Counted from the first letter of the stretch, positions 48,127 to 60,011 are shown. The stretch: DNA of 64,000 bases from Cryptomeria japonica (GCF_030272615.1 NC_081414.1:914261648-914325647); one strand, 5' to 3'. The notes: generated from the sequence alone by a model not told the origin. Numbers and translations: made by a program.

Positions 48127-48919
48127 TGTAGACACCTAAAATTGTCATGTCTAATTAAATAAATATCTTTATTTATTTAATTATCTTTAGCCTAATTCTT
48201 CTATTAATTAAATAAATATTTATTTATTTAATTAATTCACTTATCCTTTTCTAACCTTATTTTCTCATTTAAATAAATACATTTATTTATTTAAATTATC
48301 CTTCTCCTAAATTAAATAAATATCTTATTTATTTAATTGATCCCACTTCTTCTATTAATTAAATAAATCTTTATTTATTTAATTAATTCATTAACCTTTT
48401 CTACCTATGACACATGTCATTCATCTCTTAATTCATACACTGCCTACCCCCTCATTATTTTATTATTTCATCTACCTACCCTCTAATCATAGCTGACCTA
48501 TTTTTACACCTCTCAATCTTATCCCTTCATTTCTTATAGTGTCTTCTATATAAGGAGATGCTTCCTTCATTATCAAACTCTGACTATGCATTCAGCCCCG
48601 ATGATTACTCGACTACACTACGCTTTTGAACTTTCATATGCGATCCTACTTGCAACCACACTTCCATTCTTTGTTGAGCTCTTGTGCACATATAAAATCT
48701 AAGAGCAAATATATCAAGCAAGATCATTGGAGATAGGAAGAATGGAGATTCAAACCCTATGGGACATGTGATGGTATAATCTTTGTGATTTCATTTGATT
48801 TGCATTGTCTTAGGTAATCTTCATATGTTATGGTGGATCTTTATTATTGTTAGGCTAGGTTTTGTGGTTGAATCTATTTAGTCTTTTAATATTGTTGTTT
48901 CCACTTTTCACCGTATACA
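48127..48919 (+). repeat. 5' LTR of the gypsy element
   Basis: The first third holds five consecutive AT palindromes (48152-48183, 48203-48236, 48268-48297, 48310-48338 and 48354-48387). A TATA box, ctatataagg, sits at 48546-48555, so transcription probably starts near 48580. It ends ataca before the PBS. Confidence 0.92.
48546..48555 (+). promoter_or_regulatory. LTR TATA box
   Basis: ctatataagg in a GC-balanced stretch, conserved at 60431-60440 in the 3' LTR. It is the only good TATA element in the LTR. Confidence 0.6.
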
Positions 48920-48940
48920 TTTTGGCACGCCCGGTGGGAC
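48920..48940 (+). other. Primer binding site of the gypsy element
   Basis: tttggcacgcccggtggg immediately follows the LTR. The form differs from the Met-tRNA site used by the copia elements in this window. The exact primer tRNA is not assigned here. Confidence 0.6.
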
Positions 48941-51144
48941 TCTTGTCCCTTTTACATTTAACATCTTTTGTTGCAGATTTTGTTTTGAAGTTGCAGATTT
49001 GACATTTCTGACAACATTTTGATATTTCGTGTTTGCACACTTTTAGATTGCGTTTTCAATTTTATGTCACGTCTGTGACATCTGGAGCCATGTTTGCGTC
49101 TTGGACAATATTTGGTTTTTTTTTTGCAGATTTTGGGAAACGCGTTTGTATTCCATAGCCGCGTCTATGAAGTCTTCAAATGAGTCTACATTCGGGAGCC
49201 GCATCTGTGTCAGATCTAGGCACGTCTTTGTATTCTAGCAGCCTCTGTGTCTGTGATAAATGTGTTTGTGTTCAGTTGTTACATTTTTTATTTCATTGAT
49301 TATGTTTTTTGTCATTCAGATTTCAGATTTGGTTTATTTTGGAATAACATTTTCAGATCTAGCTAACAAAAGTGGTGCAGCTTGTCTTGGAAGCAAAATC
49401 GGTTTGTTGAAGGCCCCTATTTTCACAAAGTCTTTTGGGTTTAAAATTTACCTAAATTGTGTGCTTGCAGGAAGGGGTGATCATTTGAAACAATCCAAAC
49501 TACTAATAGATCTTTGTTGTAGGACCTTGGCAAGGGTTTTTGATATTTATTGTGTGTCTTGTTTTCATAGATTAGCAAACACTTCAATTGGTGCACTAAA
49601 ATTGAACCATTGTCTTTTGTGTCTTGAGCAATAGGCTCTTTTTGTTTAATTTTTAGAGGGCCTGTCTCCCCATGTGGTCATTAGGACTACTAGTGAGGAT
49701 AGAATTACCCAAGTGGTAGCAAAAGAAAAGCCATCTTCTTCCAAACCACTATAAATAACTGTATCCATGGTGAAAACTATGGATAACGTGTGCTGATTAG
49801 TTCATACTGACACTATGTCTCCCCATAAACCTATTTGATCAAATTTATTTCATCAGTTGTAGGGCGTAACCCCTATCAGCTGGGAGCCTTCTGTATTTAC
49901 AAAGCTGAAAGTGTCACATGTATGGCCACACGAGCAGATGCCCTTACTAACACCTTTTTGTTTTAGAAGCCAAAATCCTTCTAATTGTTGGGGTAGGAGG
50001 TCGGACCTCTAGTAGCGGCCCACACACATACGGTTCTTAGTAGAGATACAAAGTTCACCATGAGGAGTTTTCGTGGGGAATGATGCTTCGTTGCCTGGAG
50101 AAGTGAGTGTCGAGGGTGGATCTAGTGGGGTCAAGCATCTAAGTATCTGCTCTGAATAGTGTAGCCTCGAGGGAAACTCCATGTGGGATCAACAACTATT
50201 GTCTTGACCAGCCATAAGAATTGTGCTTGACTTATTTTGAGCAATCAAACATTAAAACATTGTGTCTTTTGTGTCTTCAAGTGTATGCAAAATGATTTTA
50301 CATCAAACAACACACTTTGTTGGAGTCATTTTGAGTCTAAACACTTGTAAACATTGAGTCTTCATCATCATTGTGTCCTCTTGTCATGAAAAACAGTCAA
50401 ACATTCAAATTTGGTCACAACAAGCAACTTCACAGATTGGAAAAATTACACAAAGTTTGCAGAAACACATCTGTGTCTGACAGAATAGTGTCTGTGTCAT
50501 CTAACCACATCTGTGAAGGGTAGAAACATGTCTGTGTCTTTTAAGCAACATTGCATTTATAGCATCTCAAAAACACGTCTGTGTCATTTAAGCATGGCTG
50601 TGTCTGATAGAATAGCATTTGTGTCCTTTGAGCGCGTCTGTGAAGTATACAAGCATGTCTGTGTTCAGAATTGAAAACTTTCGTAATCCAGCAAACAAGG
50701 AACAGTCAGTTTTCAGACTTATTGAGATTCCTAGGTATCTCTCGGGGTTTTCATCTAGCATTCAACCTATCTTTGGGTCTTACAAAGTCCATCATTGCTT
50801 TACACCTTACATTATATTCACATTTGTCTAAACTTGAGTCAAAAGGTCACTTGCTTGTCCTCATCTTGCTTTGTCAACACACTACATACAACAACATTTT
50901 GCTAAGTGGTCCCTCATCAAGGTCTATCACCTTTGGGTCTCATTTGGTCTTACTTAGAGTCAAGGTCAACTTACCTCATCAAGAGAAACTATCATCTCTT
51001 TGGAAGCCACACCTACTCTACTACATACATACTTGGTCTTACACTTTGGACATTGCAAGTACACTTCAGATTCATTTACATTCCATCCAACTCTTGATCT
51101 TCCATATTCATCTAGTCTCACACATCTTGGTCAATACCTAGTTC
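48941..51144 (+). other. Long 5' leader of the gypsy element
   Basis: 2.2 kb without a convincing ORF. Two clusters of a cgtctgtg-type motif occur (49060-49260 and 50455-50665). Long leaders are usual in the Tat branch. A 124-aa frame at 49260-49634 has no recognisable domain. Confidence 0.6.
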
Positions 51145-52700
51145 ATGGTTGAAACTCGTTCCCAAAAATCTAGGAGAGAAACTAAAGAGGCTCAAGAGTC
51201 TGTAAACATGAGTTTCTATGAGTATGACAATGATGTCTTTTTCAATTCTGATCATACTACATTACCTGACATGGATGCCTCTAGAAACATTCCAAATGTT
51301 GAGAACATGGACACTACAAACAAGAATGATACACACAATGACAATATGGAGAATTTCTCCGTACATTCAATAGAAGTGGAAGACACCATTATGAATCCCC
51401 ATTTCAATCGATTGGTTGAGGAAATAATGAGGAGAGATAAACAATACTTTCTACAAGTGATGGCACAAAGTGGAGCCAAGATCCCTCATGATTTTGACAT
51501 GTCTCAAATAATGGAAAATCAACCTTTGCAACACTCCAACATGGATCAAAGGAGGCCTAATAGTGGAGGCAATAGAGGACCACATATGGTGCCTGAGTCA
51601 CCATCATCTTTGTTTCAAAAACCAGAGGTCCCTTACACACATGGTCAAGCATATGATACTCACCTTCGTAGACCATTATGGAAGTCTTATGCAAAAAAAT
51701 ATGCTCAATCACATATGAATGCTAAGGATCAACCACCAAAGAAATTGGATATTCAAAGGCATGCTCAAAATTTGGACACAAAAAAACCCCGCATCAAATT
51801 TGGGGGCAACACACTAGAACAAACTCATGACATTCCTATAGAGTATGGTATACATGGACAAAACAGATATTATATTCCTCATCATGACTCTATACCAAGT
51901 GGTCCATATACCAGCATCATTATAGACCTCCTCCATATGAACATGTGTATGATCAATATCATCCATATATGCAACATGCTCCTCCTCTAATTGGTGCCTC
52001 AAGCATGGGGTATGGTCCAAGAAGTCGGTCTCCACCTAAGAATAATTTGGAACAACAAATCAGGGATTTACAAAAGAAAATGGAGGACATAAATACATCG
52101 AAGCCAACATACACAATGAGAGACATATGTCCTTATCCATTTGACAAGAGAATTCCAATGCCTCCATTTCCTACACACTTTGTGACACCTAATTTTGATA
52201 AGTACAGAGGAAAAGGGGATCCTAAGGAACACATAAGACAGTTTTTCACAGCTTGCATTGAGGTAGTAGCAGAAGAGACATATTTGATGAGATTATTCCC
52301 ACAAAGCTTAGGTGATCAAGCTATGGAATGGTTCTCCCAACTTCCACCTGGTATTAAGTCATGGGGTGACTTAGCAGAGGCATTTATCCAACATTTCTCA
52401 TACAACATAGAGACAGACATATCAATCACTACTTTGTGCAACACCAAGCAAAAAGATGGAGAGTCTTTTTCATCATTCTTACAAAGATGGAGGAACCTAG
52501 CCAGTAGATGCTCTTGTGAAATTCCATAAAAATAAATGGTAGAAATGTTCACCCAAAATGTTAACAAAGACATTGGTTATGACCTAAGAAAAGCTCGTTT
52601 GTCCACCTTTAAGGACGTCATTGAAAAAGGCTTAGCAACAGAGAAGGTCCTAATTGAACAAGGAGTCATTAAGATATTCAAGGAAAAGATAAGCTAAGAT
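51145..52700 (+). pseudogene. Gypsy gag (Retrotrans_gag)
   Basis: The ATG at 51145 opens with MVETRSQKSRRETKEAQES. An acidic and polar N-terminal half is followed by a 1-base frameshift near 51915, after which the frame gives a Pro/Tyr-rich stretch and an EQQIRDLQKKMEDI helix. The Retrotrans_gag core follows (FDKYRGKGDPKEHIRQF, LMRLFPQSLGDQAMEWF, SWGDLAEAFIQHF, KDGESFSSFLQRWR). Stops at about 52527-52535 are followed by MVEMFTQNVNKD and LIEQGVIK in the same frame. This is the capsid protein of the element and is disrupted here. Confidence 0.85.
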
Positions 52701-53627
52701 TTTGGAACAAAAACAAGAACACAGTCAATGATGGTGTTGTGGATGCCAATACAGTGTGACCCAAAATTGTTTTTTCAGGATCAAGCTCTACAAACAATCA
52801 ATTGAATACTCAAACAACTTCTAGATAATGAAGGAAGTATACCCCATTGGGAGAACCACTTGAATCAATTTTCAAGAAGCTAGTGGCAAACAAAGTAATC
52901 ACAGTTCTAGATTTTCCTCCATATGAACCAAAGGTCAAACCAAATTGGTGAAATGATGATGAGTATTGCGAATTTCACAAGAGCAAGGATCATAAGACAG
53001 GAAATTGTCATCGACTAAAGAACATTATACAAAATCTTATTGATAGAGGTGACATTGAAATTGAAGGACACTCATCCAATCAAGAACATGAGATGTTTAA
53101 GGAACCATTCCCAAAACATGACAAGGGAAAAGATAAAGCCACAGATGACCAAACCAACTATATAAGAGCATCTTATAACTATGATTCAACTATCAATCAC
53201 ATTTTGATGGACAATTATGTCTCTACCATTATCATCAAGGACAAAACACCTGATAATTCTACCTAAAGACCCAAGATTGTCCTAGAAGGCATTGGATCTT
53301 CTTCCAAACCTACCTCTAACTATCATGTTACAACTAGTCGAGGTAAATTCACTTTGCAAGGTGCTCCATCTAAAAACACCGCTTCCTCATCAACCACGCC
53401 TGAGTATGACCTTGTAGAATAGTTAGGGAAGATACCTGCACTTATCTCAATCCTTGAGCTCTTACGCATATCCCCCGCACATAAAGCCATTCTTAACAAA
53501 ATCTTGAGAGACACTTTGTTCGTACTGATCTGAACGTGGACCAATTTCAAGCCATAGTGGGATACCTTTTCATACCACACTTCCTTACATTCACAGAAGC
53601 TGATGACGCCTCTGTAAGTTAGCCACA
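52701..53627 (+). pseudogene. Gypsy gag C-terminal region with zinc knuckle, and linker
   Basis: A CX2HX4HX4C knuckle (CEFHKSKDHKTGNC) near 52966-53007 is followed by RLKNIIQNLIDRG, the typical Tat-type pattern between gag and protease. The rest of the linker is polar, with several stops. Confidence 0.7.
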
Positions 53628-54240
53628 TAATGCACCTTTACACATTGAAGCCTTCATACACAAAAATCGAATAAAACGAGTCCTGATAGATGGAGGAGCA
53701 GGTCTGAACATTTGTAGGTTGAGCACTATTAAACAAATGGGATATTCTGAAAAGGATATGAATTCTACGAAAAAAATTACCATTAAGGCATATGATGATG
53801 AAGAGCACTCATCCAAGGGCATAGTCACCTTACCTCTCAAAGTTGGGCCAATTACAAAAGATGTGGTTTGTTAAGTCCTTGATCTAGAGCTCACATACAA
53901 CATACTCTTGGGATGCCCATGGATTCATGAGATGAGCATAGTCCCATCTACATATCATCGATGTATGAAGTTTCCACACAATGGAGTTGAAGTGACCATC
54001 AAAGCTAATCCAAATCCATTTATATATTGCAAAAATCTACGACCTCGATCAGAAATAACAATCCCAGTCAACAGAGAAGTTGTTCCTTCATCAGCATATG
54101 TGGATCCAGAATCCTTGAAAGCTTCTACATCAAAACAAGCAGAGATCAAAGAAAAGTTCAAGTTTAAAGACATGGGATGTGGTGAGTATATATTTCATGT
54201 TGATCAACTCCCACTATTTCCTAAGACATTTAGTCGATAG
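53628..54240 (+). pseudogene. Gypsy aspartic protease
   Basis: The active-site strand reads VLIDGGAGLNIC (D-G-G in place of D-S/T-G, common in this branch). Then come KAYDDEEHSSKGIVTLPL, a stop at 53872-53874, and YNILLGCPWIHEM with PSTYHRCMKFPHNG, the standard protease end. The protein runs to a stop at 54238-54240. Sequence that should lead into RT is absent after this point. Confidence 0.85.
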
Positions 54241-54957
54241 GAGTTCAATCTACAAACAATTTGCAATGCCAAGGAATTGGGTGTGAACCACCTAGTGTTG
54301 TGGCTACTAAGTCCAAATGCAAATCTCCTCTAGTGATGCAAGCAACTCTTGATATCAATACTCCTAAGAGTGGTTCCAACAAAGAATCTATTGAGTCTAT
54401 CGCCAGCCCTCTTGAGAACTCACATAGCTTTACCATTCCATCCACTCATTCCATTTCCACTCCACTTCCAGACTTGGATCAACAAGAATTAGAAATCCCT
54501 TACTAATTGGGGATCAAAAATCAAGCATTGAAAAGAAAAAACTAAAAGTCAAAACTAAAGAAAAGTCCTTCAGTCCAAATCAAAATCAAAAGCTATTGGA
54601 CTCGGCAAAAATCAAGTTCAAGGATAAAAATCCTATGAAGGAAAAAGAACAAGAGATGATCTCCCCTAATATCAAAATAACTAGGGGCAAAAGTTCTAAA
54701 ATTTCAAGTGAAAAAGCATCTTTATTGATCCTAAGTCTCCATCATGCTATCCTACTTTCACTTCTTTTTGCAATCATAAGCCTTCATAACTCATCCACTT
54801 GTTCTGCACATCATTTCCCTTCTGGCAATACAACATGAACCTTTAATGGAGCTTCCTCGAAGGACTTTGTTATCAAGGATGCCCAAACTTCTTTAGGTGA
54901 CATGCATATGGGCTTGTGTAGTCCACACATTAGTAATTCTATCTCAGTTCCTTCATC
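54241..54957 (+). other. Junction segment where RT, RNase H and integrase core are missing
   Basis: About 0.7 kb of Lys/Ser-rich, stop-containing sequence. No YXDD, RNase H or D,D,E integrase motif on either strand. An internal loss of several kilobases relative to complete gypsy elements is inferred. Confidence 0.65.
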
Positions 54958-55240
54958 AAGGAAGACAATCACTCGAGCTACACATCATTTAGTTAAGGAA
55001 CAATGCAGCTACAATCATAAGGTAAAGCCTTGCACATTTGAGGTAGGTGACTTAGTTCTCAAAGAAAATCCTAAAAATCAACAAGACGGAGAGAAGAAGG
55101 GCAAGTTTGAATCAAACTGGCTTGGTCCTTGCATCATCACAACAACATATGGATCTGGTGCATATCAGCTCTCAGCCACAGAGGGTGAATCCTTGGAGGA
55201 TCCTATCAATAGCATGCACCTTCACAGGTTTTACGCATAG
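54958..55240 (+). pseudogene. Gypsy integrase C-terminal domain remnant
   Basis: TRATHHLVKEQCSYNHKVKP, then FEVGDLVLKENP, GKFESNWLGPCIIT and GAYQLSATEGESL with a final NSMHLHRFYA. This is the DNA-binding end of a Tat-type integrase, open to its natural stop at 55238-55240, without the catalytic core. Confidence 0.85.
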
Positions 55241-56860
55241 CTCTTTAGAGTATCCCAATTCAAAAATACAAAAAAATCATAAAACTTAAAAAATAGTTAC
55301 TTGGTGAAAACTGACAAACAGGTGCCTTGTGACAACAAAAAAGAATAATCAAAAAATCAAAAAAGTAAAGAAAAACATTTCGTCCAACGGTGAAAACCAC
55401 TTTGGTGGTGCCCTGGGCAAGTACCATGGTGAAAACTGGGTCACCGACGCCATGTGTAGAGACATTGCTTCTCTCTCCTTCAGGATTCTATTTTATCCTT
55501 TCACTTTGCACACACTCACAACCTCTTCATCCATAATAAACACCCATTCCCATCATGGCTTGTTATTGATCTACCTAAGATTGGTTAGCCATTCATAATA
55601 AACCTTCCTTTTCACCCCTTTCCATTCATAATAAATCAGCTCCTATCTATGGCTAAGGAAAATCCTACGTCTAGTAATGGGCATGGAACTAAGAGCATCA
55701 CCTATTTCGAGGAGTACAATTTCTTCCAATTTTCTTCAGTATATTCGTGCATAATCCACAATAAAGCACCATTTGCATCGCCAATTCACAATAAAGTTCC
55801 GTCTTCTTCGCAATAAAATATCAGTTTCATGGATTCAGTTAGTTTCAGATGAGACACAGCAACAACAATGGGCTTCAACAAATCAAATCTTTCAACAGAC
55901 TCAGACAACATTATGGTTCAGTGCTATCTATCCTTTTTGTGAAAGTAAACATTGTGACCACAATCAAATAAGACTTATACAAGTGACAAGAGACACTAAA
56001 ACTTGAGGACTAAAGTGGATGTTGGTGTCAAGTCTTGGTTTTATTTTGATTTTATCTTTTGGTGACATGTCTTTTAACTTTTCCAGGATGTCTGTGACTA
56101 GAGATTCTATCTCCAGGATGTCTTTGACTAGAAAGGTGAGGATGGGGTATCATCACCTATTTTTCTTTGATATCTATGGATTGTCTCTTAGTAATGCTAT
56201 GACTTGTCCAGGGATATGAGGACATTGTGAGTCTAGTGTGCACTGGGGCATTCCTTGTTTGCAACTGTCTTATCTCCATGCAAACAGGTACAATGATTTT
56301 CTGGGTCAAACATATGCCTCGATTGTCATAACCTATCTTTCCATAATAAAGCTCAATGATGATAATGCACAAGAAGCTCTTTCCACTTTCATATCTTCTA
56401 TCTTCCATCCCCCTTTCTTGATTGACTTCCATCATCCTTCTTGAGTCCATGTAGCCTGCTATACATGACTAAGTATAATGACACACCAAAAACATTTGCA
56501 TTTCATGTAGTTGCGTCTGCATTACCACATGTTAAAAGTTCATAGATACATATAGATATCACAATTGCATCACATCCTGCGCACAACACATGTTAGCACA
56601 TCTTACATTTTTATCATGTAAATAGTTCTTTACATTATCATATTCATTTGTATTTCATACATTCACATTTGCATTGGCATAACATATTAAAAACATAAAA
56701 GATCAAAAATATTGCATTTCCTCATGTACATATTTGCATCCATATCATAAACATCACATAGGTACACATGCATATAGCTACCGCAAAGATGAATCATCTC
56801 ATATATATATAATCAAAAGTGTCATGATACAATGATGTCAAAATACATATGGCTACAAAA
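55241..56860 (+). other. Region between pol remnant and antisense gene
   Basis: Contains ggtgaaaac-type short repeats (55390-55440), then sequence without clear coding potential, and an AT-rich stretch 56460-56820. It probably acts as the 3' non-coding region of the plus-strand transcript and perhaps the end of the antisense one. Confidence 0.5.
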
Positions 56861-57724
56861 TCACCCGAAGGTGTCTACATCATCAAACAAAATGCTACAA
56901 AACTGATACATAGGGAGCCCTCTAAGGCTATGATGAACTCCCTCCCTCGGAGCCACCTGGCCTCGACGAAGTCTAAGCCCTAGAAGGACCCACCCTAGGA
57001 TTATCTCTCCTGCCCCCTCTATCTGGCCGTGGTGGAGGACCCATAACCCCACCACTGGACGCCTATCTCCTCTGACTCCCTCCTGTGGCCATCGCTGTCC
57101 ATGATGGTATACGAAAGCTCCTCACCTGCTGCTCTGGTGGCACTGCCATGTAGTATAGGTCTCGCCAATAACCTATCTCCTCCCCTGCCCACAGAACATA
57201 GGCATATCCAGCCCCTGTGTCTTCTATCGCCTGCCTCCTAGCCCTCATTGTTGTCTCAGCCTCAGTATAGCACTGGATATCCTGATCCCACTCTCGCTCT
57301 GTATCCCTCAGCTATCTCCCAAGCCTAGCTATCTCCCTCTCCAGGTCCTGGATCTCATCTGCCTATCCCTGGCAGATCTCCCTCAGCTCAAACAGCTCAT
57401 CCTCCTCCTCCTCGGCCCCTTGTGCCTCTACTTGTGGCTCCCCTATATTGGTGGCTATGCTTGTGCTTGTGCCTGTGCCTATATTTGCCTCTATCCCTAT
57501 CCCTGCACCTGTCTAGGACCCTATGCTGCTGGCACCTATAGTGGCAATCCACCGCGACCCCTCACCACCCGAGCCTGTCTCTCCTCCCCACCCTCTCTCC
57601 GTGGAGCCACCCTCATCTCTCCAACTGCACCCCACCTCCTCCATCGGCCTCTCCCCCCACCATCTCCATCATCATCCCCATCCCCACCACCATCTCCATC
57701 TAGAGGCTCCCTTGGGTCTGTCAA
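56861..57724 (-). other. Downstream antisense region of the PMD gene (Gly/Asp/Arg-rich tail)
   Basis: After WAEHPFP a stop precedes, on minus, an Asp/Gly/Arg-rich repetitive stretch (GDGGGDGDDDGDGGG, about 57640-57700). Further minus-strand frames lie to 56861, including RPGGSEGGSSSP-like text. It probably corresponds to the low-complexity C-terminus of the captured protein, broken by stops. Proline-rich frames on plus at 57420-57845 are its shadow. Confidence 0.45.
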
Positions 57725-58865
57725 TCATGGAAAGGGATGCTCAGCCCAATATGCAGTGTACTCTGCACCCATACCTGCATCCTCAATCTCTGGCCACATA
57801 TCCCATGGCATAGGCACCATCTCTACCAGCTGCATCATAGCCTGATCATATGACAACAGTGGCCTAAAGTGTGCCTGATCCCTAACTGTCCGCGCATACA
57901 TCCTAGAACCCCATGGCATCCACTGAATCCGACCAAACTGCCTGCATACCCTGTCAACCAGCTATCTCTCCAATACATAAGGTGTCCGCCCAATCAGATA
58001 TCTGCTCCAGAAAGTATAGGGTAGATCCACTGTGTCCTCCTCCCACTACTCACACTCACGGTATGACCTCCATATCATAGTGTCGATCTCATCCAGGACT
58101 CGACGCCAATGCTCCAACCTGCCAATCCGTGGTTGTGATGTAATCATATCATACAAATGAACAAAGTTGCATCCATGACACCTACCCCTAAAGTGTATCA
58201 GTTGGGTAACCGACAGATGCTCATATGCCCAAACCTGTAGCAATGTAACTCTACAGCCCAATCCTACAGATCCATGATAAAGAAACTGATGCAGCTCATA
58301 GTATAAGTGTGCCAGCATGCATGGTCCCCAGGCATATCTGGTATGCTTTGTAACTAGTGTCTCCAAGGTGCTCCCACAACCTACAGCCAACCCTCGTGTC
58401 GCCCTGTCTAGACACAGGAACCCACTGATCACTCCTCCTAACACTGTTGGTAGTGCTAGTCCTGTCACTATCATCATGTCCCATGCCACATGTCCAGCTC
58501 TCATCTTGAGGGAACACTCATCTTAGGGCCTCCCTATCTCCGTCTCGATCATAGGGTATCAGCTCCCCATCGATCGGTACCCTCAGAATCCTGTAAACAT
58601 CCTCCAAGGTGACTGTCATCTCACCCATCGGCAAATGAAATGTGCATATCTCAGAGTGCCACCTCTCAGCAAGTGTAGTCAACAAACCCATGTTCACCCG
58701 AAACTTAGGCACATACAGAATGTATCATAGACCCATACCCTCAATAGCAGCTCGGTCCTCGAGTGTCAGCTCTAGTCATAATCTTTGCGTCGATGGGAAT
58801 CTCTCTCGTGACTCCAGCATAGGCAAATACTCCTGCAATCAAGAAAATCAATCATGTCAGTCAAA

Positions 58866-59160
58866 GTGACACTCACCGTTCATCACAAAGTGTTGCTTCT
58901 ATCCTAGTGACACTTACTGTTCATCACAAAGTGTTGCTTCTATCCTAGTGACACTCACTGTTCATCACAAAGTGTTGCTTCTATCCTAGTGGTACTCCTT
59001 GTTCATCACAAATTACTATGTGTTTTGCACTCCCTGTTCATCACAAAGTGCTGCTCATATTTGCACTCCCTATTCATCACAAAGTGCTACTCATATTAGT
59101 ACTCCCTATTCATCACAAAGTACTATGTCTTGGTACTCACCATTCATCACAAAGTGCCTT
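58866..59160. repeat. 41-bp tandem array in the PMD intron
   Basis: Three near-identical 41-bp units at 58866-58906, 58907-58947 and 58948-58988, then about five shorter diverged units. All share ttcatcacaaagtg (some with one change). Confidence 0.85.
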
Positions 59161-59264
59161 GATCTATCCTAGTCTTCCCTAGAGGACCTGCTTGAGTGTA
59201 TCCTCTCAGCAGCTTATCCAATCGACAACGTATGTTCATCATAGAACTGTCGATTTGACCTAGA

Positions 59265-59490
59265 AGACACAAACGCGCCTTCATGACATAAACGCGCTTA
59301 CATATTGCACAAATGCGCCTGCTCTGCACAGACGCGCCTGAAATACTTAGATGTCTCTCTTTGCACAGACGCACCTTCTCTGCACAGACGTTCCCACATA
59401 GCACAAACATGCTTGCACAACATAGACGAACTCGCATTTGACATAGATGCCTAGCCTACCTAGACGCGCCTGGCACCAACACAAACACAC
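59265..59490. repeat. Array of cacagacgcgcc-type motif in the PMD intron
   Basis: About a dozen spaced copies of c-a-c/a-a-g/a-acgcgcc (for example 59277, 59330, 59383, 59460). The reverse complement (ggcgcgtctgtg) is the motif clustered in the element's 5' leader. Confidence 0.7.
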
Positions 59491-60011
59491 CTAAGCATTT
59501 TTTGACCTTGTTTGACATATTCTAAAATGCATTTTTTGTGCTACCTAACATGCATTAATGACAACATTTATTGCAACAAAGTACAAGGAGGTTTTGCGGT
59601 ACTTACCGACTCTCCTGCATCTGCTGGCCTCTTAAATCGGCGAACGTGATCGAATCTATACACCAATACCATCGCTGCTGACTGCTGGTGCTCTATTCTC
59701 TCTTTGCACTCTGATCTCTGGGATGTGTGGATGACAATGAGGATGTTTTCCCCTCGTGTTCTATCTTATAGACTGCCCTAGACCTAGCCCTAGCCCTAGT
59801 CTCCCGAGTTAGTCTTCTTTATCCCGTGACTCTGTCACTCTATCCTATTCAGCCAGTCCATTCTATCCTTTCTTTCTTATCGAGAGATTGTCTACGATCT
59901 TTTTCATACATTTTCATCATACCATTCCCATCTTGGGGCAACTTTGTATCAATTCATATTATCTTCTTTGACACAATGCGACAAGCTGCATTGTCTCAAA
60001 GAGGGGCAAAA

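Larger units (their letters stand above)
57725..59672 (-). pseudogene. Plant mobile domain (PMD, MAIN/MAIL-like) gene inside the gypsy element
   Basis: Exon 1 is 59672-59607 (ATG, 22 codons, RFDHVRRFKRPADAGES). Donor GTCG/GTAAGT; intron 59606-58833 (774 bp, phase 0); acceptor cttgattgcag. Exon 2 runs from 58832: EYLPMLESRERFPS, then LTTLAERWHSEICTFHLPMG, MTVTLEDVYRILRVPIDG, after a frameshift near 58510 AGHVAWDMM, TRYAWGPCMLAHLYYEL, LLQVWAYEHL, and RQFGRIQWMPWG with TAYWAEHPFP. This is the Pfam PMD fold known from MAIN/MAIL nuclear proteins and from transposons. Lesions: TGA at 58778-58776 and 58727-58725, the frameshift, TAG at about 58045, and a stop near 57966. The exons join in frame, so the gene was functional when captured or shortly after. 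Confidence 0.82.

Noticed and set aside
57420..57845. Proline-rich plus-strand ORFs (141 and 96 aa)
   Set aside because: Shadow of the Gly/Asp/Arg-rich minus-strand tail of the PMD gene.
58866..59160. CRISPR array
   Set aside because: Repeats are contiguous without unique spacers and lie in a plant retroelement intron.
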